A stretch of 64,000 nt of DNA from Schizochytrium sp. TIO01 (taxonomy: Eukaryota > Sar > Bigyra > Thraustochytrida > Thraustochytriidae), in contig SMSO01000031.1 of assembly GCA_004764695.1 (NCBI GenBank), positions 7,621,261-7,685,260 of the forward strand. The letters run 5' to 3'. The notes under the pieces were generated by a model. It saw only the letters and a program-made list of their open reading frames with translations, had not been told where the DNA came from and made no database searches. This document shows positions 41,118-51,759 of this stretch, piece after piece. How positions within the stretch are numbered: the first letter of the stretch is position 1; the number at the start of each line of letters is the position of its first letter. A program made the position numbers and the translations under genes.

Positions 41118-42957
41118 CTACTGCACACCGACAAGGTCATCGGTCTTCAAGAGCATTCTTGTCACTTCGGAAGCTAGCGAGATGGCGGAGGTAGTCACGA
41201 GCAAAGGCTGGTAGACATTCTCATCAGCAAGGTCTGAAATTTTACCCTCGCGCACGTTGATACCACTAGTGGTGATACCCTCAGCGTGCTGGCGGCGCAA
41301 CTCAGTGATAATCTCAATAGGGTTCAGACCGGCATTCTCAGCGAGAGTGTAGGGGATAACCTCGAGAGCGTCGGCGTAAGCCTTAACACAGAACTGCTTC
41401 TGGCCCGGAAGAGTTTTGGCATATTTTGACAGCCGGAGAGCAAGCTCGGCCTCGGGCGCGGATCCACCAACAATAAGGAACTTCTTCTTCACAAGGCAGC
41501 GAATGACACAAAAAGCATCGTGAAGGGAGCGCTCGGCCTCTCCAAGCACAAGCTTGTTAGAACCGCGGACAAGAACTGTCACAGTGTTAGCCTTGGTCTC
41601 ACAGCCAGTCACCTTGACAACGCGGCCAGAACCCAGGCTGACCTCCTCCACAAGAGACGCATTGCCGAGCTTGTCAGCAGTAAAACTGTCCGGGTGTGCA
41701 ACAGGTGTGCAGCCAGCTGTGCGAGAGATAAACTCAATGTCATTACGCTCCACATCAGTGATCACCAGGATCTTCATCTTGGCCAAGAAGTGAAGCGAGA
41801 GGTCATTGACAGCATCACGAAGGATTGACTTCTGAACAAGCAAGACATTGCAGCCGGAGTCCTTGATCTTTTTGCACAGCTTGAGGATATACTTGCGCTC
41901 CTCACGGAGAATGCGGTCCATGGCGGCATACTCGGAGACAACAACGTTGTTCTCGATATCAGTCTTGGGGGCAGAAAGGCAGACTAATAAGCGATAAATA
42001 GATCCACATGTGTCCACATGATTAAGCGGTGAAGAAGTGCGAATTCACGTGATAAGATATATGAATGGACAAAAGTGGGCAGTTAGTTCTGAGGTTCTCA
42101 CTTTATGTAACACATGGAAGGCTTAGCAAGAGAAGAGCAGCACGAACAGAACATCGGCTACTGAGGGGAAAACTGAGCATCATTGTTCAGTCTTGAGAGG
42201 GATCTCTCACTGCTCTAAAACAATCTGGAGAATAATACTTACACTGGATGAGGCCAATCTTGGCATTTTCGACACGGGAGGGCGCACCGCTCACAGAGGC
42301 GCCCTTCTTACGGAACACAAGACCATCAACAAGCTCGGTATCTTCAATGGTGCCACCGACCTGCTGGACAACACGAATGTTCTCATCAATATCCACGTTA
42401 GAGCTGGCGTTGGGGTCAATCACACGCAGGGTAGCATCCACCGCGATGGGTGCGAGCACCTGACTGTCACCAGACACAACCTTGGAGCTAAGAGAGGTGG
42501 TGGCAGCCTGGATGAGAGCCTCGCGGTCGTCGAGCTGCACAGGGCGCGAGACGGACTCGAGGATGCGCTCGGCCTCATGAGAAGCATCAAGGAAAGCCTC
42601 GGCGATGGTCGTGGGGTGAATACCCTTGGAAAGGAGATCCTGAGTGGACTTGAGAAGCGCTCCAGCAAGAACCACAACAGATGTAGTGCCGTCACCGGCC
42701 TCGATATCCTGTGACTTGGAGAGAGACTGCATCATCTTGGCAGCAGGATGAATGCACTTCATCTTGGAAAGAATCGTAGCACCATCGTTTGTAATAATGA
42801 CCTCACCATCATCACCCTGAATCATCTTATCCATACCACGGGGACCCAAGCTGGTGCGCACAGCATCAGCAACAGCCTTGGCGGCAAGAATGTTCGACTC
42901 GCGAACATCCTTTTCCTTCTCGCGTTTGCGAAGGGTCTCTGTCGAACCGTTTGCCAT
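41118..42957 (-). CDS. CCT4: T-complex protein 1 subunit delta (CCT4), one intron
   Basis: Two exons (42957-42243 and 41983-41118) encode 526 residues, close to the 539 of human CCT4. The 259-nt intron (42242-41984) has a GTAAGT donor and a TTATTAG acceptor; splicing restores [14 protein letters not shown], identical to the animal sequence at this place, which proves the join. It is one of eight paralogous subunits of the cytosolic TRiC chaperonin that folds actin and tubulin. Visible are [13 protein letters not shown] (35-47), ITNDGATIL, the ATPase motif GDGTTS (88-93), and the C-terminal [14 protein letters not shown]. Delta identity rests on the match over the whole length ([30 protein letters not shown]). 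GC-rich codons set it apart from neighbours, as expected of a highly expressed gene. An AAG|GTAAGC donor-like site on this strand at 43777 might mark a 5'-UTR intron. Confidence 0.97.
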
Positions 42958-43459
42958 TTTTCTGACTTGTGTAGAAAGGAGCTACGAAGAAAACCGTTGC
43001 TTTTTACAGCCAGCCTCTGATGGACTGTCTTTTTTATAATAGATTTGCTTTTACAAGCTGACGCAAGACAATACCTATATCATAGAAAGTTCCCCAGTGA
43101 ACACCGCGCACGTAATCAAATGTCCCCAGATCAAAATTCAAAACAGCCACAGCAATAATAGCGCATACCCGTTAGTCTGCAAAGGAACCATTTAGCTATC
43201 TTCATAAAATTCACAACAAATTATCTCCCATGTTTCGCTCCCTTTTCTTCTCATTCATACCTGTTTATTGAGCTTTTCCACTTGAGTGCACTCTCGTTAT
43301 ATTGCAGCTGCAACGTGTCGGGCGTACCTTCGATAGGACGAATGCTCAAATGATAGGTCGAACGTTCGATTGAGATTTTGATTCAATAATCGAACATCTA
43401 AATAGATACGAATAAAAAGAAAGAGAAAGAAAGAAACAAAATAATGGAAAACGAACGAA

Positions 43460-43747
43460 ACGTTTCCTGCGCGAAACTTCGCTTCAAGCTGCGTCTTCGT
43501 GACCGCCAGCCTAGAACAGCCCACCCAAACCGCCTTCGTCGCTCAATCTCTCACCCAAGGCATTACGAAATGCCTCGCAGCAGGTCCTCACCAAGTCCCG
43601 GAAGAAGGGGTGGCGGGATCGGCAGGAGGCATCATGCTTCATGATGATCGCTGGGGAGCCCATGACCGCCACGTTACGGCTCCCAAGAATATGAAGGAAC
43701 AGAAGAGCTTCAAAATCATAAAAAGAGGGGGCGTCTATGCTGCATGA
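43460..43747 (+). other. Coding-like frame, possible gene remnant
   Basis: Open from a TAA near 43443 to a TGA at 43747 with G/C-rich third positions unlike the surrounding DNA. It includes LEQPTQTAFVAQSLTQ and GGIMLHDDRWGAHDR. There is no ATG before the MLHDD segment and no family was recognised. It could be an exon of an unseen gene or a fragment of a decayed one. Confidence 0.25.
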
Positions 43748-43832
43748 GCAGCTGCGAACGCCGCCGCGCGCGCGCTTACCTTGCGAAAGCCTCGACTATT
43801 CTCGTTTGGTCTCGGATCTGCGGCGACGGTTG

Positions 43833-43883
43833 GCGGATAAACCTGATTTTTAGATTATCCGATGGGGGTTACTGTAAAATGTC
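43833..43883 (-). mobile_element. Possible pogo/Tigger-like terminal repeat remnant
   Basis: Read on the minus strand from 43881, the DNA starts TACAGTAACCCCC and soon contains ATCGGATAATC, then GGTTTATCCGCC. A TA dinucleotide next to CAGT and nearby TTATCCG/CGGATAA motifs are typical of Tc1/mariner-superfamily pogo ends. A second TTATCCG follows on the plus strand at 43892. No matching opposite end or transposase was found, so this is weak. Confidence 0.25.
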
Positions 43884-44790
43884 AATTTATCCGACCCCTC
43901 CAACGGTTACCCTATTGTAATGTACATAAAAACCGGAAGGCTATAGATCGACGCATGATACCCCCCATTAAAAGCCAGAATATCCTCGAAAACGAGTGAC
44001 AGTCGCGAGCGAGCGAGCGCTGTCCAACGGTCATTGAAGAAGGAGGAGTAGAGCTTAGGGCGAAGCTCGCGAGGCACTTTGCTCTTTTGGGCGCTTGCAT
44101 AGCTCCTCTGATGTGGTTTTTTCATATAGATGCATCGAATCGAGTTCAAGAGTTGTCTATTGAGTTGTAAGAGATAAACAAGGAAATAAACAACAAACCA
44201 TTGGTAACTTTATTGTAACAAGGTGAAAGGGCAACCAAAATTAAACATTTTCTGAGCATCAACTAGTATTTGTAGTTTTCCTACTTAGGATTAATGGTGA
44301 GAGGTGAGCAGAACTCCACTTAAGTTGTAGTCTTGCTTACTTTAGATTAATAGAAGTTGTTGGGAAAGGGGGTGTTAATAGAAACAGCAATACGAATGTA
44401 ACTTCTATGTGCCACTCATCGCATACAGCAGAGTGGAAAGTGGCGTGGTCCTCCTCCTTGGCAACAGCGAATTGCCTTTGCACGTCAAATACTTATCGCT
44501 GCCTTACAGCAGCAGGACAAGAACCTTTGCACGGACGTTTGCCAGGACTTGCAGGTATACTTTTTTAGAAAGAGACCAGTTAGACGCTTGCACTGACCTA
44601 CACATGGGACAAGGCCACAAGCGCGGGTGAAAGGCTGTGCAAAGGTCCTCATTCGCAGAGCTCTTGGTTGAGGAACTAATTTGACAAGTTTAAAGTATTC
44701 ATCCTTGTGAGTTGTGCCTTAGATTGAAATCACAGCAAGACTCTGGAGCGGTTAGAGTTAAATCTTGTAAACTCTGCCACAATAAGTATT

Positions 44791-47256
44791 ATGAAGAATT
44801 CGGAATCTGAACAAGGATCTGGTTCAGGATTCGATCCAAATAAATCAAAAGACACAAGCGAAAAGTCGTCTAGATCAGGAGGGTCTGGGGTAACGAAGAG
44901 AGATGAAAAACGTTCTCCTCAATCAACCTCGGGAAGCTTAAACCACAATCCCTTGGAGAAAGGTAAAAGCTATGAAGAGGAAGCTATGGAAGCTTTGCGG
45001 AGGTCTTCTGGACTGGGGGAACTGCCAAGTCGTACCAGTGTTGCAGGTCACCAAATACCCAGCCACATCCAAAGCTTTCAAGTTCAACCAGGTCACGGAA
45101 TAGCTGTGCGACCATCTGAGAGTCGTCTATCCATGTCAATGCGTGACCAGTCCTTACGACTGCGACCTAGCAAAGACATGAGTATGAACAAAATCGAGGC
45201 AAAGCCATCCCTGCTCAGCAAACTTCCGTCTATGCAATCTGCTGCTTCATTCGTCATGCCTAATAAAATAGGCCATTCTATGATTTCCTCAAAATCAAAT
45301 AAAAAGGCTCGTGAGCGTGGTTCGTTAGAGTTTTTTGCTACAGAGCTTACAGATGGAGAAGTAAATACAGCCAAGAAAAATGCTAGAAAAAATGCAAGCT
45401 TTATAATGCAAAATGTAGCATCAAGTAATGATATTGCAGCGACGCTTTCTGCAGAAGGAGGCAGAGGCGGAGGTCATCGACCTTCAGGGCAACGGAGTAG
45501 TACTATTATAAGCAATGGAAAATCCCCGAGCCCTTTAGGTACGGGAGAATCTTCAAACATGATTGGACCAACGAATTCACGCAGATCTACAATTTTGGAA
45601 GGTCCAGAAAAGCGAAACAGTTTTCTAACATCGCGCCCCTCGTTTATAGTTGGCCAGACCTCAAAAGCAAAGTATGATGAGCTAATCCGACGTCGCTCCG
45701 AACTATTAGGTGATCGAAAAATCAAACTCGAAAGTAAAGAAGAGCGCGCAATTTTCTTTGAACCTCCTGGTGGGTACAGCCAAGAAGTAAACATTTTTCG
45801 GCGCATGGAGATGAATGATGCAAATAGAATGATGAATACAGAGACGCCAGGATTAACACCATTTGGAGCGGCTGCTCGAGTTAGTGAAACTGAACGAAAA
45901 GCAGAACTGAACCGTTTCACTGCACTGCAGCGCCGGGCTGCACGTACAAACACGACAAGTACCCCAACGAGTTTTTATGATGTGGTGGATACTGAGGCAG
46001 AACCGCAAGCAAGCAACACAGACTTTTCTGAGCGCCTTGCAGGCAGGATTACAGAATCCTCGTGGTTTCAGAACTTTATTTTGTTTTGCATTATTTTCAA
46101 TACTGTTCTTTCGATCTTGTACACAGAGTCGTATGTGGAAAAAAACTTTGGACGCTTAATTGATGAGGCAGATAGTATTTTCCTCACAATATATCTATTA
46201 GAAATTTGGCTTAAGATGATTTATCAAAAAGCTAGTTTTTGGCGCGATAATTGGAATCTCTTTGATTTCTCGTTGATCTTAGTATCTGTGCTCAGCATTC
46301 TGGTTCGCGATATTGGTTCGAGATCTACCGTAGATGGCCGGGTACTTCGATTCTTACGTGTACTACGCGCCTTTCGTACTTTGCGTATTTTAGGAGCCTT
46401 ACGAAAACTTCAAGTGGTTGTGAACACCTTCTTGAAAAGTCTTATGGAGCTCACAAACATTGTTGTGATGATTCTACTTTTAATTTTCATGTTTGCAATC
46501 ATGGGTCTGCAACTTTTTCAGGAGTACTCGCCAGAATATTTTGGCACTTTAACTCAGTCTGCTATGACTCTCTTTATTTGCATTACTCAAGACGGATGGG
46601 TTTCAATTGTTGACGAGGTATTTACGAGTGTACAGGAGGCAGATGTGGATATTTTTATTAGCTTTATTATGCACGCTTTCTTCATTATTTACATCACCAT
46701 TGGAGCGTGGACGATGATTAACCTCATTAGTGGTATCACGGTGACAAATTGGCAATTGTACGTAGATGAAGTGAAAGCTATGGAGCGTGCTCGTTATCAT
46801 GACATCACAACACCATCACTGCGCGATGACCAGGTTGCAGAAGGTGCTCGCAATATTTCAGCAAAAACAGTGAGCTCAGATGTTTGGTCGAAGCAAGTAC
46901 CTTTATCATCAGCATCAAGCGTTGGACGAATCTCTGTTCAGAAATTGGAAAATTACATGTTAGTCCTCGATGCTCTCGAGCAGAACATGCAAGAGTATAA
47001 ATCGTTGACTAAGTTGCTGAAGGGGCACTTAGAAATCATTCAGTCAACCAATGCAATTCTCGATGTTCCGTTGCTAAATCGAGAGACGTCTACAACTAAA
47101 TTTGATGGTGACGTTCTCAGTATCCAGATGATGCGTGGACGGGACAATGGAGAGGACAATGATTCTCAGAGTGGCCGTCCGCTTATTGGGATGCGAGGCC
47201 TCTCTCGGCGTGGAAGTTCAATCATAAAAAGTATTTTGACGGGCCCAGATAAGTAG
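44791..47256 (+). CDS. Single-domain voltage-gated cation channel, CatSper-like
   Basis: This 821-residue protein has one six-helix channel repeat, so four chains should form the pore. Residues 1-400 are Ser/Arg/Lys-rich and disordered. S1 begins near 420 (WFQNFILFCIIFNTVL), S2 and S3 follow, and S4 carries arginines every third position at 517, 520, 523, 526, 529 and 532. The pore loop reads TLFICITQDGW, with filter residues T599-W603. The TxDxW filter is the hallmark of CatSper Ca2+ channels, and this wording is close to animal CatSper4. S6 ends about 665; the C-terminal 150 residues include a short helical, possibly coiled-coil stretch near 715-750. It should conduct Ca2+ or mixed cations on depolarisation; placement in a flagellar membrane is inference supported by the HYDIN-like gene 9 kb away. 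Other single-domain eukaryotic channel families remain possible. Confidence 0.93.
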   Translation: MKNSESEQGSGSGFDPNKSKDTSEKSSRSGGSGVTKRDEKRSPQSTSGSLNHNPLEKGKSYEEEAMEALRRSSGLGELPSRTSVAGHQIPSHIQSFQVQPGHGIAVRPSESRLSMSMRDQSLRLRPSKDMSMNKIEAKPSLLSKLPSMQSAASFVMPNKIGHSMISSKSNKKARERGSLEFFATELTDGEVNTAKKNARKNASFIMQNVASSNDIAATLSAEGGRGGGHRPSGQRSSTIISNGKSPSPLGTGESSNMIGPTNSRRSTILEGPEKRNSFLTSRPSFIVGQTSKAKYDELIRRRSELLGDRKIKLESKEERAIFFEPPGGYSQEVNIFRRMEMNDANRMMNTETPGLTPFGAAARVSETERKAELNRFTALQRRAARTNTTSTPTSFYDVVDTEAEPQASNTDFSERLAGRITESSWFQNFILFCIIFNTVLSILYTESYVEKNFGRLIDEADSIFLTIYLLEIWLKMIYQKASFWRDNWNLFDFSLILVSVLSILVRDIGSRSTVDGRVLRFLRVLRAFRTLRILGALRKLQVVVNTFLKSLMELTNIVVMILLLIFMFAIMGLQLFQEYSPEYFGTLTQSAMTLFICITQDGWVSIVDEVFTSVQEADVDIFISFIMHAFFIIYITIGAWTMINLISGITVTNWQLYVDEVKAMERARYHDITTPSLRDDQVAEGARNISAKTVSSDVWSKQVPLSSASSVGRISVQKLENYMLVLDALEQNMQEYKSLTKLLKGHLEIIQSTNAILDVPLLNRETSTTKFDGDVLSIQMMRGRDNGEDNDSQSGRPLIGMRGLSRRGSSIIKSILTGPDK

Positions 47257-48872
47257 AGATAGGGTCATGAGGAGAGATCGAATCTCATGCTTTAAATCTT
47301 TCCTCTGTATTTGCATGCAAATTGTAAGAGAGTTTGAAGAATAATGGGTTGAAGCGAACCGTCTACAGTCTGAGCCTACAGTACTAGCAAAGGTATTCGA
47401 GTCTTTAAGAAACAGTATTTTAGTATTTTTAAAAGTATGAACTAGTTTCTAAATATGCTTTCCTTTTATCGCTACGGTATTAAATGTCATATCACTCTGA
47501 CGGAATCAATCAAGTAGATGGTAGACTTTCAAATTTTGATTTTAAGAGAGATCGTATACTCGAGGGAAGACTTTTCATTTACCCAGTTTCTCTAAAGTGA
47601 GCATTTGTCGCAACTCAGATTCCGCTCAAGGGGAAATAATTAAAGTACCTTGGCAATCAGCCCAGTCCATTTTAGAGATGGACAACATAGCAAACACCAA
47701 GACAATTGTTGTAAGTTGTATAGCTAGGAATTTAATACTATTTGGCTAGTATACTAATTGGTAGGAGCAGATATTTGTTGGCGATGTGTACTAGAAGGTC
47801 ATATGAACGTGTGACAAATGAGGAATGAATTAGATTGTATGGGTTGATGTGCAATTTGTTATTCTAGTTAGAGCATAGCAAGGGGTTTTCGGCCTTAGAA
47901 AGGGTTGCTGTTAATTGTTGTTGATGTAACTAATCTCTGTCGCTGACGAGGCACTGGAAGGTGTAAACCCAAGGTGGCTCGAATCAGCAGAGTGAGATTT
48001 CGATCGTGTAAATGAAAGATAGAACTTTGGTCGTCCCTGGCGTCCTTGCCGCAGCCTTGCTCTCTTTTTATTTACGAAGTAGAGCGAGTGAATAAGTTCG
48101 CAAGCGAGAAACCCACCTCCACTTGAAACTGCAATTCTTTAAACGTGAATGTAAAAGAGGCCAAGGCGAAAGCGAAGTTGGGTCACCCGCAACGTAAAAG
48201 TACTTTGAGTAAAGTAGTAAGTAGTATGTCCAAAAGAAGCACGTCAGTAAGTATGCAATTAAGTAGGACAGAAGTCGAAGGGTTGTTGTTAAAAGTTGTA
48301 TTTGGTATTGAAGGTTTGGAGGTTGAAAAGAAGAAGAAGAAGAAGAAGAAGAAGAGGTAGTAGTAGAAGAGTAGGAGCACCAGATGAGACAATCCAGACC
48401 AACTCCAGAAGAAGGGAAATCCAAGGTTGAATACGATCAATTTCAACCTCAGAGACCTTTCCTAGCTACATATAAAAAGTGAAAGTGATATATGTTGAAG
48501 TAAAGCATTTGAACACAAGGCAATTAGGAGTTTGATTCCACCAATTCAGAATTGAATGGAGCCCACCAGACTGCCATGCAGTCGAAATTTGCCACAGAAA
48601 GCCACAGAAACCACAAGCAAGATGTTATGCCTTCAGAATCAGCCTCGCAAAAGTCTCGAGCACGGAATAAAGACGCACAAGCTTCCTCAAAATGTCCGGA
48701 ACCTTAAGATTCTAAAGATGAGAAGATATTTGCAGAAAGCGTCATAATTCAACTCGCACTAAACCCGCAAGGCCTTCTTCTGAAGCCCTGTGCTAACCTG
48801 CGACCCTCGTGGCAACCGGCGACTCAGTATCGCTAGAGCACTGGTCACTCGTGTATGGATCTAATTCTCAAA
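47257..48872. other. Intergenic region with (AAG)n repeat
   Basis: 1.6 kb without a supported gene. A (GAA)n tract at about 48325-48357 creates artefactual open frames on both strands. Confidence 0.55.
48325..48357. repeat. (AAG)n trinucleotide repeat
   Basis: About ten GAA/AAG units, read directly. Confidence 0.92.
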
Positions 48873-49181
48873 TTAGTGCTCAAGGTCCGCGACGCGCTTG
48901 CGAAGAGCCTTCTGGCCGTCAAGGGTATCGCGACGGAGCTCAGCAAGGGACTGCTCGACGCTCTTGGTGCACGCGTCGATGTCCTGAGCCAGCTGGTAGT
49001 AGCCAAGTCCAAGGCTGCCGACGGCACCGACGAGAAACCAGGTGAACCTGGCGCCCATGGAGGGCCCGCGCTTGACGGTCTTGACAGGCTCCGAGGCGGC
49101 TGCCGAGGAGAAGCCGCGCACGGAAGCAGAGGACACTGACACGCGCTGGGCGGCGCGGAGGAGCATGTTCTGGGCCTGCAT
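48873..49181 (-). CDS. Small mitochondrial membrane protein, unidentified
   Basis: This 102-residue protein starts at the ATG at 49181 (MQAQNMLLRAAQ). Its first 30 residues are rich in Arg, Ser and Ala without acids and end in VRGFSSAAA, a typical mitochondrial presequence. One hydrophobic helix (FTWFLVGAVGSLGLGYYQLA) follows at about 46-65. The remainder (QSLAELRRDTLDGQKALRKRVADLE) has heptad-like hydrophobics and should form a coiled coil. Third codon positions are strongly G/C, unlike the flanking DNA, which supports a real, well expressed gene. The architecture fits an inner-membrane assembly or respiratory-chain accessory protein, but no family was recognised. Confidence 0.75.
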   Translation of the reverse strand: MQAQNMLLRAAQRVSVSSASVRGFSSAAASEPVKTVKRGPSMGARFTWFLVGAVGSLGLGYYQLAQDIDACTKSVEQSLAELRRDTLDGQKALRKRVADLEH

Positions 49182-49552
49182 GTTGACTAGAGAAGGAGGA
49201 GAGGCGAGAGGCACGGAAGAGGCGCGGAGAAGCTTGAGCTTGCTGCTTGCGGCTTGCTGCTTTGAGGGTCTGTTGATCGAAGCTCCATTTCTATCTATTG
49301 CATCTATCGACCCCTTCTATGCTAAACTCCTACCCCTGCGCTAAGACCCCTCCTCCTAGGCGCTCCTTACCCATTTACTACGGCCGTCTAACACACCAAT
49401 CTCATCATTCCTGAGGATGTGAGGTACTATCGTGCTGCAAATGACCAAGTTGCTCGCTCAAACCGACGCCTTCGAGCCCCAATGATGCCCAATGACACCA
49501 AACATAAAGGAGCCCGAAGCTGGAGGCTGAAGATGGTGTATGCAATCGATGC

Positions 49553-49580
49553 AATGCATGCATGCATGCATGCATGCATC
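49553..49580. repeat. (ATGC)n self-complementary repeat
   Basis: About six ATGC/GCAT units. Each unit pair (GCATGC) is palindromic, so the tract can fold on itself. Confidence 0.92.
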
Positions 49581-49917
49581 CATGAAAGTTGGCCAAGAAG
49601 AAAGGAGGACAGAGACAAAGGATGATGCGGCGCTGAGAAGGGGAGCCACGTAAGCTTTACGGTAGGAGTGCAGTAGGGGCGGTGGTTATCTTTGAAGACC
49701 CTCGAATGGAATGAGAGATGGCGATAAAGGCCGTGAAGACAAAGAATTGCAATGAGTAATTAATTAATTGATCCTCGTCAATGCGGAATTGACTCCGCAG
49801 CGTCAGCTTCGCAGGCTCTTGGAGATTCCAGGAAATTGGCAAATCAAGCAACCACCGAGGAGCAGAAGTCGCCCAAGTCGAGTCGCATGCACTTGAAGCT
49901 AGCTAGCTGCCTGCTTC

Positions 49918-50018
49918 TGCATTGCATTGCATTGCATTGCATTGCATTTTGCATTGCATTGCATTGCATTGCATTGCATTTTGCATTGCATTGCATTGCA
50001 TTGCATTGCATTGCATCA
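49918..50018. repeat. GCATT pentamer array with a 32-base higher-order unit
   Basis: Tandem GCATT units are interrupted by GCATTTT at 49944-49950 and again at 49976-49982, giving a 32-base higher-order period (one GCATTTT plus five GCATT). The unit is the reverse complement of the AATGC unit at 20719-20960. Confidence 0.92.
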
Positions 50019-51140
50019 TTCATTGATTCATTGCTGTGCTAGTGCTTCTATTATTATGCTTTTCTGCGGCTGTCATGCATAACCTTCGAACAAGAGAATG
50101 GAAATTATAGACATTGAATCCTCGTTCCGAAAATGCATCTCGCGCCACTGAAATACGATCAAGGCTCAGGAGTGGGAGACCTCGCGACAGCTGAGTGATC
50201 TGGATGGGAATCTGCAACAACGAGGAACGATGGTGCTCCTCCGTATTCGTTGAATATTGTCCATTTACGTACATTTCATTCATTTAGGTGTTCCGAGGAG
50301 TTGACATATGACATATCCTGGACTCCTACGTAGAGGCCTAAGTAACGGGGTGGCAGCAGTGGCAGTCGAAAGAGCGCAGAAGGTTCGCTGGAGTGCAAGA
50401 ACCTCTGGAACGCGAGACGAATCGAGAATCTTAGCGAACTTCGAAGATGGATGTAGATAGATTGGAATCAAATCACGCCTGACCAAACAAGTCCGCGTCA
50501 ACAGACACACCAAGGTTCAAGAAGAAGATATTCTCAACAGGGTTGCGTAAATATACTTCCGGCACGTTTACATATTCAACGGATGCTCTGGTTAAGCATT
50601 CCTACCTAGTTTTCAGGTGCGTCTGAAAAGATCGTCGTTGCAGCCAACAACCAAACAGTAAACGGCTCAGTTTCCTTATGTTTTACTGGACGAGCTCAGG
50701 CTACTGCGATTAAACCATCATTACCAGCTCATGTGCTTCTGAGGATGAATGTAGCACGCTTCTGGCCAGCGCCGCTGCTTCACTCGAACTTATCGACTGC
50801 CGAGAACCAACTGGGGAGCTCTTGCATTACATTTCCAAGTATCTTTTTCATGACTTATAACTGATAATCTACTACGAAGATCATAGTAAGCGTACCTAGC
50901 CTAGATAGTTCGTAACCCAGGGCAGACCTTGAAAGGAAGGAGTGAAGCCCCTCAAAACCAAAACTCTTGAACGGCGCAGGGGCCTAGCTTGGCACCATTG
51001 CTGAGGCAGCAAAGGGACCAAGATAAGTTGGATCAGAGTGCAAATACTTAGAGTTCGTTCTTCTTCAGAAGTCGTGGCGTTTGCTTGGACTGATTCGCAT
51101 TGGTCAACCTTAAAGCGAACAAAAGTCAGAATCTGTTATC

Positions 51141-51692
51141 ATGAATCCTTTGGAGTACAGACCAGCACCCGGACCCGAAGCCGAGGCTTACGATAGGCTC
51201 TGGAGTAGCGCCACAGCAGGTACGCAATCTCCAGATAAGCTTTCTGGAAAACCTGCATTTGACTTTTTCATCACATGCGGCTTGCCTAAAGAGGTCCTCA
51301 AGCACATCTGGGATATGGCAGACCCGTACAAAAGATTCTTCTTAGAGAAACCACAATTTGATGTGGCCGTGCGGCTTATCTGCGTAGCATGTGCTGGCTT
51401 AGACATAAATGTTTTGGGCACATGCCCTGGACGAGCTCTTGCGATGCCTTCACCATGGAGTACTCCGGAGATAGCCTCCAAGTCGACCGTGAGACCAAAA
51501 TTCCAGAAGCAAGACCGCGTAGCTCACACGCGAACATCCGACGGCCTCGTACGTCGTGGTATTGTGGTTGGTGTTCATGATGACGACGCTGTGAATGGAA
51601 TATACTACACTGTACGTCTTGATGAAGGAAACCATGAGCTGCAAGCAGCAGAGCATAAACTTCGCCATGAGAGAGAGCTTGATGCGCCGTCT

Positions 51693-51759
<67 letters not shown>

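Larger units (their letters stand above)
42958..44790. other. Intergenic region with a coding remnant and possible transposon end
   Basis: 1.8 kb between CCT4 (-) and the channel gene (+), divergent. It holds both promoters, a GC-rich coding-like frame at about 43460-43747, a CG-repeat patch near 43768, and an inverted repeat with CGGATAA/TTATCCG arms at 43833-43862. No complete gene is seen. Confidence 0.5.
49182..51140. other. Repeat-rich intergenic region
   Basis: 2 kb between the divergent mitochondrial-protein gene (-) and the synergin-like gene (+). It contains (ATGC)n at 49553-49580 and a GCATT array at 49918-50018. No gene is seen. Confidence 0.55.

Noticed and set aside
48145-48360. 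71-codon frame ending in a Lys run, and the antisense poly-Phe/Ser frames
   Set aside because: Products of the (AAG)n repeat.
49427-49618. His/Met/Cys-rich open frames around the ATGC repeat
   Set aside because: They are translations of the (ATGC)n repeat in several frames.
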